33,698 nt of DNA from Acidobacteriota bacterium (GTDB taxonomy: Bacteria; Acidobacteriota; Thermoanaerobaculia; Thermoanaerobaculales; Thermoanaerobaculaceae). Shown here one piece after another: positions 26,170-33,698 of this stretch; position 1 is the first letter of the stretch; each line of letters opens with the position of its first letter. The stretch lies in assembly GCA_004298115.1 (NCBI GenBank), contig SCRJ01000201.1:1-33698 (forward strand), given 5' to 3'. The notes under the pieces were generated by a model that had not been told where the DNA came from, did not search any database, and saw only the letters and a list, made by a program, of their open reading frames with translations. A program made the position numbers and the translations under genes.

Positions 26170-27554
26170 ACCCCGCTCCCCCCATTGAAGGCGGCCGGCC
26201 GAGAGCCCGCGGACGCCACCCCAGGGAGCGCGGTCCGGCGCCGCGCACGATCCGGCCGGGCCGCGTCCTCGATCTGCTGCTGCACGTCAGCGAGGTGCTC
26301 GACACCGTCGTCGACCCCGAGGTGGCGGGGTGGAGCGTCCTGGTCGCGTTCACGGCCGGCGAAGGGCTCGGCTTCAACCGAGCGTTCCTGCTCCTGGCCG
26401 AAGGGGAGGAGTTGCGCGGCTGGTTCGGCGTCGGGCCGCGCACCCGCGACGAGGCGCGCAAGGTGTGGACGGAGATGCGCGGCGCCGGCGTGCTGCCCTT
26501 GAGCCGGCTCCGCGAGCCCGACCACGCCGCGATCGAGTCCGAGCAGCGCCGCCACGCCGCGACGCTCGCCGCCCTCTCGCACGCTCACTCCCCGGAGTGC
26601 AACTCGTGGCGCCGGGCGTTCATCGGTCGTCCCAACCACCCGAGCGCGTGCGTCCGCCATTGGTCCGCGGCGCTCGAGTCGCGCGACCTCGCGGTGGTCC
26701 CGCTGATGGCGCCGGGTCGCCCGTGGGGCGTGGTCCTCGCGGACAACTTCGTCACCCACGCCCCGATCCATCGCGCCACACTCGAGGCGGCGGAGACGCT
26801 CGCCCACTACCTGCGCGCCGCCCTCGAACGCACGCAACTCCTGCAGCGGCTCCAAGGCGAGCGGCGGCAGCGGATCGTCGCAGAGCACGCCACCGCCCTG
26901 CTCGAGACCGCGCGGACGCTGGCGCACGACCTCAAGAACCCGCTCGCCCTGGCCGGCGGCCTCGCCAGGGAGCTGGTGGCGGCGCCGCCCGCCGACCGCG
27001 AGACGCTGATGCGGCAGCTCGGCATCGTCGCGGGTGCAGTCAGCCGTGCCGAGCAGCGCGTCGGTGAGCTGGTCGAGGGGCTGGCAAACCGCGCCGACGG
27101 CATCGCGCTCGAACCCGTGGAGGTCGGCGGGTTGACCGACCGGGTCGCGGCGGCGTTTCGCCCGCTGGCCGCCAGCCGGGGCGTCCGCCTCCTCTGCTAC
27201 CACCCGGCGCGTCCGGTCGTCGCCGCAGCCGCCGCGGCCTCGCTGGAGCGCTGCGTGGAGAACCTGATCGCCAACGCCGTCGAGGCGCTGTCGGACCGCG
27301 GAGGGGAGGTCCACGTCGCGGCTCGCGAGGAGGCTCCCTGGGTGCGGATCGAGGTGGCCGACAACGGTCAGCCGCTCCCGGCCGCCCTTCGCGCCGACCC
27401 GTTCGCCGGCGGCGTCACCACGCATCGCGGCGGCAGCGGCCTGGGTCTGCGATCGGTGCGCACCCTCGCCGAGGCGATGGGCGGCCGGGTGGAGTACGAT
27501 GAAAGAGAGCCTGGGTGGGCGCGGTTCACGGTGGTCCTGCGGAGGTGGTCGTGA
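26166..27554 (+). CDS. GAF-domain sensor histidine kinase
   Basis: A 462-residue soluble kinase. A GAF-like sensory domain spans about 33-220 (GLGFNRAFLLL..., and VPLMAPGRPWGVVLADN as the family's terminal strand). A coiled linker leads to the phosphotransfer helix with His254 (TLAHDLKNPLALAGG). The HATPase domain (about 345-460) has the N-box ERCVENLIANAVEAL, a G1-like EVADNGQPLP and the G2 motif GGSGLGLRSV. The usual F-box region is short. No membrane helix or signal peptide is seen, so it probably senses a cytoplasmic signal. ATG 26166 overlaps the preceding stop, and its own stop overlaps the receiver gene's GTG 27551 by four bases. Kinase and receiver thus form a two-component pair set inside the glycan operon. 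Confidence 0.9.
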   Translation: MNPAPPIEGGRPRARGRHPRERGPAPRTIRPGRVLDLLLHVSEVLDTVVDPEVAGWSVLVAFTAGEGLGFNRAFLLLAEGEELRGWFGVGPRTRDEARKVWTEMRGAGVLPLSRLREPDHAAIESEQRRHAATLAALSHAHSPECNSWRRAFIGRPNHPSACVRHWSAALESRDLAVVPLMAPGRPWGVVLADNFVTHAPIHRATLEAAETLAHYLRAALERTQLLQRLQGERRQRIVAEHATALLETARTLAHDLKNPLALAGGLARELVAAPPADRETLMRQLGIVAGAVSRAEQRVGELVEGLANRADGIALEPVEVGGLTDRVAAAFRPLAASRGVRLLCYHPARPVVAAAAAASLERCVENLIANAVEALSDRGGEVHVAAREEAPWVRIEVADNGQPLPAALRADPFAGGVTTHRGGSGLGLRSVRTLAEAMGGRVEYDEREPGWARFTVVLRRWS

Positions 27555-27916
27555 CAGGTTCGCGGTTGCTGTTCGTGGACGACGAGGAGGGGTTCCTCGA
27601 GCTGTACCGCGCCACGTTCAGCCGCGAAGGCTACACGGTGGACACCGCCGCCGGCGTCGACGACGCCCGCGGTCTCCTCGCGACCGGAGGGATCGACCTC
27701 GTCGTGCTCGACATCCGTCTGGGCACGAGCTCCGGACTGGCGCTGCTGCGCGAGATCAAGGCCGCCGACGCGCGCCTCCCCGTCGTCCTCGCCACCGCCT
27801 ACGCCCGCTACCAGGACGACTTCTCGTCGTGGCTCGCCGACGCCTACGTGGTGAAGTCCTCGGACCTCGGCGAGCTCAAACTGGCGGTGGCGCGGTGCCT
27901 GGAGACGGCGCAATGA
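27551..27916 (+). CDS. Stand-alone receiver-domain response regulator
   Basis: A 121-residue receiver domain with no output domain: acidic pocket FVDDEEG (Asp10, Asp11), phosphorylation site Asp54 in VVLDIRLG, ATAYA for the switch Thr, and lysine in YVVKSSD. GTG 27551 is chosen because it overlaps the kinase stop (GTGA) and GCGGAGGTGG lies in front; longer in-frame starts are shadows of the kinase gene. It should be phosphorylated by the preceding kinase. With no effector domain it must act by protein contact, perhaps on a neighbouring enzyme or as a phosphorelay shuttle. The unusual point is its placement between a kinase and metabolic genes; the next gene's ATG overlaps its stop (ATGA). Confidence 0.92.
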   Translation: MTGSRLLFVDDEEGFLELYRATFSREGYTVDTAAGVDDARGLLATGGIDLVVLDIRLGTSSGLALLREIKAADARLPVVLATAYARYQDDFSSWLADAYVVKSSDLGELKLAVARCLETAQ

Positions 27917-30423
27917 TCCCGGTCGTCATGGCGGGCGGATTCGGCACCCGCATCCGCCCGCTCTCCGCCAACCGTCCGAAACCGATGCTTCCGATCGTCA
28001 ACCGCCCGATCCTGGAGCGCGTCCTCGCCCACCTCGCGAGCTTCGGCATGCGCGAAGCGATGCTGTTGACGTACTACGACCCGGAGAAGATCAAGGGCGC
28101 GTTCGGGGACGGCGCTCGCCTCGGCATGCGGTTGCACTACTGCAACGGCGATCAGGACTTCGGCACGGCCGGCGCGGTCGCGCTCGGCGCCGACCAGTTG
28201 CCCGCCGACGAGTACCTCGTGCTCTCGGGCGACGTCGTCTGCGATTTCCCGCTGGACGCTCTCCTGGCGGCGCACCGCGAGGCGGACGCGACGGCGACGA
28301 TCGGGCTCACGCGCGTGACGAACCCGCTGCAGTTCGGCATCGTGATCACGGACGGCGAGCTTCGGGTCCGGCGGTTCCTGGAGAAACCGACCTGGGGCGA
28401 GGTCTTCTCCGATACGGTCAACACCGGCATCTACGTCCTCCGGGCCGACGCCCTCGCCCGCGTTCCGCGCGGGGAGCCGTTCGACTTCTCGCGCGACCTC
28501 TTCCCGCGGCTGCTCGCCGCCGACGCCAGGCTCTTCGGCCACGTCATGCGCGGGTACTGGCGCGACATCGGCGACCCGGAATCGTACCTGGCGGCGCACC
28601 GCGACTTCTTCGACGGCTCCCTGCGGCTGGTGCCTCCCGGCGAGCTGCGCCAGATCAGTGGCAAGCCGCTGTGGATCGAGGACGGCGCCGAGGTCGACCC
28701 CAGCGCCGAGGTCCGCGGCACCGTGGTGATCGGCCCGCGGTGCCGGATCGGCGCGGGCGTCCGCCTCGAGGACGTGGTGCTCGGTCCGGACACCGTGATC
28801 GAGGCGCGCGCCGAGCTCCGGCGCACCGTGGCCTGGGAGGAGGTCCTCGTCGGCGAGGGGGCGCGGATCGAGAGCGCCGTCCTGGGCGCACGCGTCCAGG
28901 CTCGCGCCGGGACCGTCGTCGAGAAGGGCGCGGTGGTCGCGGACGACACCGTCCTCGGCGAGGAGGTCAGGGTCAAGGAGGGCGTGAAGATCTGGCCCGC
29001 CAAGGTCGTCGAGGACCACGCGGTGGTCTACTCGAACCTCGTCTACGCGGAGCGGTGGCGGACGTCGGCGTTCGAGGAGGGAGCCGTCACCGGCCTCACC
29101 AACCTCGAGCTCACCCCCGAGGTCGCGGCCCGCCTCGGCGCCGCGTACGGCACCCTGCTGCAGCCGGGAAGCACGATCCTCACGGTGCGCGACGACCACC
29201 CGGCATCGCGCATGCTGCGGCGCGCGTTCGTCGGCGGGATGAGCTCGACCGGCGTCAACGTCGTCGACCTCGGCGTCCTGCCGGTGCCCGTGATGCGCCA
29301 CAAGCTCGAGGGCTTCGGCGAGGTGGGTGGCGTCTCGTTCCAGCAGGTCCAGCTCGTGCGCGGGATGACCTCGATCCGTTTCTTCGACGACCACGGGCTC
29401 GACATCTCGACCAGCTTCGCCAAGTCGGTGGAGCGGATCTTCCTGCGGGAGGAGTTCCGGCGCGCCCAGCACCAGGAGATCGGCGTCATCTTCGAACACC
29501 CCCGGTTGGTGGACTTCTACGCCGAGTCGTTCCTGAAGGCGCTCGCGGTCGAGCCGATCAGGGCACAACGCACGCGCGTCGTCGTGGACTACGCGCACTC
29601 CGCCGCCGTCGTCGTGCTCCCCCGCCTCCTCTCCGAACTCGGGTGCGACGTCGTGACCCTGAACGCCCACACCGGCGGCGTCCACGAGGCGCTGCTCGCG
29701 AGCGAGATCGCCCTGGCGCGAGGGCGGCTCGCCAAGATCGTGGCCTCGCTCGAGGCGGACATCGGCGTCTGGCTGCACCCGAGCTGCGAGCGGATGGTGC
29801 TGGCCGACCGCAACCAGCGCCTGTGGGCGGACCTCGACCTCGCGGCACTGATGGTGGCCGCGGTCTGCGCCGCCGACCTGCCGCCGGGCGAGGTCGTACT
29901 CCCGGCGTACGCCCCGTCCACGTTCGCCGCGACGCTGGCCGCCGCCGGCCACCAGGTGCGCGAGACGCTTTCGGCGCCGCGGGCCCTCACCGAAGCGTCC
30001 CGCCAGAAGGGCGTCCTGTTCGCCTCCGCCGGGGAGGGCGACTTCATCTTCCCGGGCCTCCACCACGCCCCCGACGCGCTCTTCGCCCTGGGGAAGCTGC
30101 TCGAGCTGCTGGCGCGCGCCGGGCGTCCGCTCGCCGAGCTCGCGAAGTCGGCGCCCGCGGTGCCCGTGGCGCAGGCCACCGTGCCGTGTCCCATGGAGCG
30201 CAAGGGCGAGGTCATGCGGCGCTTCGCTGAGGGCGTGCAGGGGCAGAACGCATCCTACCTGGAGGGAATCAAGGTCGCCGTGGACGGGGGGTGGATCCTG
30301 TTGCGACCCGACCGGGTCTCGCCGGCGCTGCACCTCCACGCCGAGTCGAACAGCGCGGAAACCGCGGGAAAGCTGCTCCGCTCCCACCGCGACGAGGTGC
30401 AGCGGCTGGTGAGGAGCGCCTGA
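27913..30423 (+). CDS. Mannose-1-phosphate guanylyltransferase-like / degenerate phosphomannomutase fusion
   Basis: An 836-residue cytoplasmic fusion. The N-terminal nucleotidyltransferase domain (about 1-235) has the NDP-sugar pyrophosphorylase signature AGGFGTRIRPLSANRPKPMLP and GDVVCDFPL. A left-handed beta-helix follows (about 250-370, hexapeptide repeats such as GPRCRIGAGVRL). The C-terminal part (about 375-835) has the phosphohexomutase fold. The best match is the mannose-1-phosphate guanylyltransferase/phosphomannomutase-like fusion seen in cyanobacteria and other bacteria; the sugar (mannose or glucose) cannot be settled from sequence. In the mutase-like half the catalytic TASHNP loop is replaced by SFQQVQLVRG (475-484), and the metal-binding DGDxDR by HPSCER (622-627). 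That half is probably non-catalytic and perhaps regulatory. ATG 27913 overlaps the receiver stop; GH57 follows after seven bases. Confidence 0.85.
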   Translation: MIPVVMAGGFGTRIRPLSANRPKPMLPIVNRPILERVLAHLASFGMREAMLLTYYDPEKIKGAFGDGARLGMRLHYCNGDQDFGTAGAVALGADQLPADEYLVLSGDVVCDFPLDALLAAHREADATATIGLTRVTNPLQFGIVITDGELRVRRFLEKPTWGEVFSDTVNTGIYVLRADALARVPRGEPFDFSRDLFPRLLAADARLFGHVMRGYWRDIGDPESYLAAHRDFFDGSLRLVPPGELRQISGKPLWIEDGAEVDPSAEVRGTVVIGPRCRIGAGVRLEDVVLGPDTVIEARAELRRTVAWEEVLVGEGARIESAVLGARVQARAGTVVEKGAVVADDTVLGEEVRVKEGVKIWPAKVVEDHAVVYSNLVYAERWRTSAFEEGAVTGLTNLELTPEVAARLGAAYGTLLQPGSTILTVRDDHPASRMLRRAFVGGMSSTGVNVVDLGVLPVPVMRHKLEGFGEVGGVSFQQVQLVRGMTSIRFFDDHGLDISTSFAKSVERIFLREEFRRAQHQEIGVIFEHPRLVDFYAESFLKALAVEPIRAQRTRVVVDYAHSAAVVVLPRLLSELGCDVVTLNAHTGGVHEALLASEIALARGRLAKIVASLEADIGVWLHPSCERMVLADRNQRLWADLDLAALMVAAVCAADLPPGEVVLPAYAPSTFAATLAAAGHQVRETLSAPRALTEASRQKGVLFASAGEGDFIFPGLHHAPDALFALGKLLELLARAGRPLAELAKSAPAVPVAQATVPCPMERKGEVMRRFAEGVQGQNASYLEGIKVAVDGGWILLRPDRVSPALHLHAESNSAETAGKLLRSHRDEVQRLVRSA

Positions 30424-30430
30424 ACCCGCG

Positions 30431-32398
30431 ATGCCGAAGCTGACGTTCCTCTGGCACCTGCACCAGCCCCAGTACCGGACCGCCGACGGGGTCGTGCACG
30501 CCCCGTGGGTGCTGCTGCACGCCGCCGGGGAGTACCTCACCCTCGTCCACGCGCTCGCCGCGTCCCACCTTTCCGGGCAGGTCCTCAACCTCACCCCCGT
30601 CTTCCTCGACCAGCTCGCCGCGTACCGCGACGGCACGGCGCGCGATCCGCTGCTCGAGGCGCTCGCAACGCCGGCGCGCGATCTCGCGCCCGCGGCGAAG
30701 CGGGAGCTGCTGCGCTGGGGGTTCCTCCTGCACGCCAACCAGCTCCGCCGCTTCCCGCGCCTGGCCGAGTTGGCCGCGACGGGCGCGGGGAGACCGGGCG
30801 AGGAGATCGCTCGGCGGTTCACCGCGCAGGACCTCAACGACCTGCAGGTCTTGCTGGTGCTCGCCTACGCCGCTCCCAACCTTTCCTGGGAACCCGAACT
30901 CGCCGACCTGGCGGCCAAAGGCACGGGGTTCGGCGAGAGCGCCCGGCGGCGCGCGGTGGCGTGGCTGACCGCGTGCCCCGGCCGCCTTCTCGACGCCTAC
31001 CGCCGGCTCGCGGCGGCGGACGGGATCGAGATCGCGACCTCGCCGTGGGCGCACCCGATCATCCCCCTCCTCATCGACACCCGCGTCGTGGCCGAGTCGT
31101 GGGCGCCCCACCCCGCGCCCGCCGCCCCGGCGTTCGCGGCGCCCGACGATGCGGCGGCCCAGATCCGGGCCGGCCTGGAAACCGCGAGGTCGTTCGGCTA
31201 CGCGCCGTCCGGGTGCTGGCCGCCCGAAGGTTCCGTGTCGGAGGCGGCGGTCGCGCTCTACGGGGTGCACGGCGTGCGCTGGCTCGCCACCGACGAAGGG
31301 ATCCTGGCGGCATCGCTCGGACGCAACCTTTCCGGGGAGACCGGAGTCGGCCACGAGCTCTTCCAGGCGTGGCGCCTGCCCGGCGGAGGGCCGACGCTGT
31401 TCTTCCGCCACCGCGGCCTCTCCGACTTCGTGGGGTTCCAGGCCGCCCGCTTCCCCGACGAGGCGGATGCGGCCCGCGAGTTCGCCGGCCACCTCCGGCG
31501 CACGGCAGCGCACCTCGGAAGCGACGCCGGCATCGTGATCGCCCTCGACGGCGAGAACCCGTGGACGAGCTATCCCCAGGGCGGCGCGAGGTTCCTCGCC
31601 ACGCTGGCGCACGAGATCGGCCGCTCCTCGCAGCTGCGGCCGGCGACGCTCGCCCAACGCCTGCGGGAGGAGACGCCCGCGACCCTCCCGCGGCTCCACC
31701 CCGGCTCGTGGATCGGCGGCACGTTTGCGACCTGGATCGGGCACGAGGAGAAGAACCGGGCGTGGGAGACGCTCGCGCGGGTGCGCTCGCTCGGCGCGTC
31801 CCGCGGCGGCCGGGCCTGGCTTGCCGCCGAGGGGAGCGACTGGTGGTGGTGGTTCGGCGACGACAACCCGACCCTGCTGGCGCCCCTGTACGACGAGCTC
31901 TTCCGCGCGCACCTGCGCGACGCGTGCGTCGCCGCCGGGATCACCCCGCCGATGGAGCTCGCGGCGCCGGTCCGCGCCGCCTCGACCAGGCTGGCCGTCC
32001 CCCTCTCCCGGACCTGGCCGTCGCCGGTGCTCGACGGCAGGACCTCGAGCTTCTTCGAGTGGTCGGTGGCGACGTGGGTCGAGGCGCCGGCAACGGCCAG
32101 GCGGCTCGGGCGCGCCGCCCTCCGCGCCGACGCCGACACCCTCTGGCTGCGGGTGGAATCGAGGGCGGGCGCCGCCCCGCCGGCGCCGCTGGTCGTCACG
32201 ATGGTCACCCCGGGCTCGCGCGCCGGGTGGAGGTTGCCGGAGGAGCTGCCGGGGCGCTGCGTCGTCGGCCGCGTCCTCGAGGCGGCGCTGCCGCTACCGT
32301 CCGGCGGCGAGGTCATGCTCGGGATCGAATGCGACGGCGAGCGGCTCCCCGCCGAGGGGCTGTGGCGCCTCGACCTGGTCGAGGTGGATGAACAGTGA
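30431..32398 (+). CDS. Glycoside hydrolase family 57 protein (alpha-glucan active)
   Basis: A 655-residue enzyme of GH57, a retaining family of alpha-amylases, 4-alpha-glucanotransferases, branching enzymes and amylopullulanases acting on alpha-glucans. The family motifs are visible: HLHQPQY (9-15), the nucleophile Glu266 in GCWPPEGS, and the acid/base Asp373 in IALDGENPW. An SWIGGTFATWIGHEEKN block and WWWWFGDD lie in the helical domain after the barrel. A C-terminal region (about 530-655) with short beta strands follows. There is no signal peptide, so it is intracellular. The exact activity cannot be told; the position before galT and glgA suggests glycogen/maltodextrin metabolism. It begins at ATG 30431, seven bases after the fusion gene. 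Confidence 0.9.
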   Translation: MPKLTFLWHLHQPQYRTADGVVHAPWVLLHAAGEYLTLVHALAASHLSGQVLNLTPVFLDQLAAYRDGTARDPLLEALATPARDLAPAAKRELLRWGFLLHANQLRRFPRLAELAATGAGRPGEEIARRFTAQDLNDLQVLLVLAYAAPNLSWEPELADLAAKGTGFGESARRRAVAWLTACPGRLLDAYRRLAAADGIEIATSPWAHPIIPLLIDTRVVAESWAPHPAPAAPAFAAPDDAAAQIRAGLETARSFGYAPSGCWPPEGSVSEAAVALYGVHGVRWLATDEGILAASLGRNLSGETGVGHELFQAWRLPGGGPTLFFRHRGLSDFVGFQAARFPDEADAAREFAGHLRRTAAHLGSDAGIVIALDGENPWTSYPQGGARFLATLAHEIGRSSQLRPATLAQRLREETPATLPRLHPGSWIGGTFATWIGHEEKNRAWETLARVRSLGASRGGRAWLAAEGSDWWWWFGDDNPTLLAPLYDELFRAHLRDACVAAGITPPMELAAPVRAASTRLAVPLSRTWPSPVLDGRTSSFFEWSVATWVEAPATARRLGRAALRADADTLWLRVESRAGAAPPAPLVVTMVTPGSRAGWRLPEELPGRCVVGRVLEAALPLPSGGEVMLGIECDGERLPAEGLWRLDLVEVDEQ

Positions 32399-32426
32399 GA
32401 CGACGCGTCGAGAACAGGAGTCGTGC

Positions 32427-33473
32427 ATGTCCGAGTTGAGGTTCGACCCGATCCGGAGACGCTGGTCGATCATCGCCACCGAGCGCCGCTTCAGGCCGCA
32501 CGAGTTCAAGCGCCCCACGACCGACGCCCCCGGCGACGTGGGCGCCTGCCCGTTCGAGTACGGCAAGGAGGTCGCGACCCCGGGGGAGATCTTCGCGATC
32601 GCGAAGGGTCCGCGCCAGCCGAACGGCCCGGGGTGGCAGGTCCGGGTCGTGGCCAACAAGTTCCCCGCGCTCCGGGTCGAGGGTGAGCTGTCGCGCGAGG
32701 CGGTCGGCATGTTCGACCGGGTCAGCGGCGTCGGCGCGCACGAGGTGATCGTCGAGACGCCGGACCACAACCGCCCGATGGCGGACATGAGCGCCGAGGA
32801 GATCGCCCTCGTGTTCCGGGCGTGGCGCGAGCGGCTCCTGGACCTGCGCCGCGACATCCGCATCAGGTACGTCCTCATCTTCAAGAACCACGGCCGCGAG
32901 GCGGGGGCGTCGCTGCACCACCCGCATTCGCAGCTCATCGCGACCCCGATCATCCCGACCTATCTCGTCGAGGAGCTCAACGTCGCCCGCGAGCACTGGG
33001 CGCACAAGGAGCGCTGCATCTTCTGCGACCTCATCCGGCAGGAGCAGGCGTTCGCCGACCGGGTGGCGCTCGAGACCGAGGCGTTCGTGCTGCTCGAGCC
33101 GTTCGCCGCTTCCTTCCCGTTCGAGACCTGGCTCCTGCCCAAGGACCACTGCCACGACTTCGCCCTGTGCAGCGATCAACTGCTCGACAACCTCGCGCGT
33201 CTGGTTCGCGACTTCCTGCGCCGCATCCGCACGCTCCTGGACGATCCGCCGTACAATTTCGTCCTGCACACCGCCCCGAGCCCGCACCCGCGCCCCGGGC
33301 AACCGCGGTACTGGACGACGATCGAGTACGACTACCACTGGCACCTCGAGTTCATCCCGAGGATCACCCACATCGCCGGGTTCGAGTGGGGCTCCGGCTT
33401 CAACATCAACCCGACGCCGCCCGAGGAGGCCGCCCGCTTCCTGCGTGAGGTCACCGTCGACGAAGACCGCTGA
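32427..33473 (+). CDS. galT: GalT-type hexose-1-phosphate uridylyltransferase
   Basis: A 348-residue cytoplasmic enzyme of the HIT superfamily that exchanges UMP (or another nucleotide) between sugar-1-phosphates, the Leloir-type reaction with galactose-1-phosphate and UDP-glucose. The active-site block [17 protein letters not shown] has HHPH at 164-167; His167 aligns with the uridylylated histidine. The first-half zinc motif is altered: typical CPFC reads CPFE (Cys41, Glu44), while a second-half CIFC (197-200) is present. ATG 32427 has AGGAG upstream. The stop is 14 bases before glgA. Relatives in glycogen operons of several phyla act on other hexose phosphates or nucleotides, so galactose specificity is inferred only from the family. 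Confidence 0.88.
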   Translation: MSELRFDPIRRRWSIIATERRFRPHEFKRPTTDAPGDVGACPFEYGKEVATPGEIFAIAKGPRQPNGPGWQVRVVANKFPALRVEGELSREAVGMFDRVSGVGAHEVIVETPDHNRPMADMSAEEIALVFRAWRERLLDLRRDIRIRYVLIFKNHGREAGASLHHPHSQLIATPIIPTYLVEELNVAREHWAHKERCIFCDLIRQEQAFADRVALETEAFVLLEPFAASFPFETWLLPKDHCHDFALCSDQLLDNLARLVRDFLRRIRTLLDDPPYNFVLHTAPSPHPRPGQPRYWTTIEYDYHWHLEFIPRITHIAGFEWGSGFNINPTPPEEAARFLREVTVDEDR

Positions 33474-33487
33474 GATGGGAGTGCCGC

Positions 33488-33698
33488 ATGCGCATCGCAC
33501 ATCTGGCTTCGGAGGTCGCGCCGTTCTCGAAGACCGGCGGGCTCGCCGATGTCGCCGGGGCGCTGCCCCCGGCGCTCGCGGACCTCGGGCACGAGGTGAC
33601 GGTCGTCGTCCCAGCTCACCGCACCACCCTCGATGAGACGGTACCCGGGAAACCCGGCGGCGAGGTCAGCGCGCTCGGGTACACGGCCAGGGTCAGGG
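33488..33698 (+). CDS. glgA: Glycogen/starch synthase, 5' end (partial)
   Basis: The window ends inside this gene after about 70 codons. The N-terminus [19 protein letters not shown] contains the KTGGL ADP/UDP-glucose-binding motif of GT5 synthases, followed by [23 protein letters not shown], the usual first beta-alpha unit. The enzyme elongates alpha-1,4-glucan from ADP-glucose. ATG 33488 has GGGAG upstream and is 14 bases after the galT stop, so it is the eighth gene of the rightward operon. Confidence 0.93.
   Translation, partial: MRIAHLASEVAPFSKTGGLADVAGALPPALADLGHEVTVVVPAHRTTLDETVPGKPGGEVSALGYTARVR

Noticed and set aside
27844-30837. 997-codon leftward open frame opposite the sugar-nucleotide fusion
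   Set aside because: Antisense shadow; no motifs, and the sense strand has a well-conserved fusion enzyme.

Overview
The window looks like a GC-rich bacterial chromosome segment. Its core carries a single-chain pyruvate:ferredoxin oxidoreductase, an archaeal-type phosphoglycerate mutase, a secreted M14 metallopeptidase and a GH57/GalT/GlgA sugar cluster. That combination, with very high GC third positions, fits an Acidobacteriota-like or similar deep-branching Gram-negative lineage. This placement is inference from gene content; no rRNA or ribosomal marker is present.

Left region (1-5.7 kb): an accessory strip, visibly less GC-rich than the rest. A leftward tyrosine recombinase (74-1411) sits beside a 3' fragment of tRNA-Lys(UUU) (about 1577-1618), the expected scar of tRNA-targeted integration. 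To its right are three rightward, widely spaced genes: an unrecognised protein with a possible HEPN/Abi-like C-terminal half, a RelA/SpoT-domain alarmone synthetase-like protein with an extra C-terminal region, and a DUF2971 protein. They are separated by long gene-poor stretches with short repeats. The strip ends at an intact tRNA-Glu(UUC) at 5731-5805.

Middle region (5.8-23.3 kb): after an intergenic stretch with REP-like hairpins lies a PFOR gene. It is preceded by a good sigma70-type promoter and a near-perfect Rex-type operator, and followed by a dihydroorotate dehydrogenase-like flavoprotein. Next come a putative exported protein of unknown function (leftward), a hybrid sensor kinase with two receivers and five PAS domains, and thiI. 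Then a BCP/PrxQ-type peroxiredoxin (leftward) diverges from a CDF metal exporter with three tandem cytoplasmic domains. A leftward pair follows: M14 carboxypeptidase-like protein, then apgM.

Right region (23.4 kb to the end): one tightly packed rightward operon of eight genes. The order is a GT39-like membrane glycosyltransferase, a PIG-L deacetylase, a GAF-domain histidine kinase, a stand-alone receiver, an NDP-sugar pyrophosphorylase fused to a degenerate phosphomannomutase-like domain, a GH57 glucanohydrolase/transferase, a GalT-type hexose-1-phosphate uridylyltransferase and the 5' end of glgA, cut by the window edge. The first five genes overlap by four bases at each junction, so translation is probably coupled. 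The content links sugar-nucleotide and alpha-glucan metabolism and glycan modification to a dedicated two-component pair.

The least-described points are the PFOR promoter/Rex-box arrangement, the alarmone-synthetase island, the two-component pair embedded in the glycan operon, the triple-domain CDF protein, and two enzyme-like proteins whose key catalytic residues appear replaced (the DHOD-like protein and the PMM-like half of the fusion).
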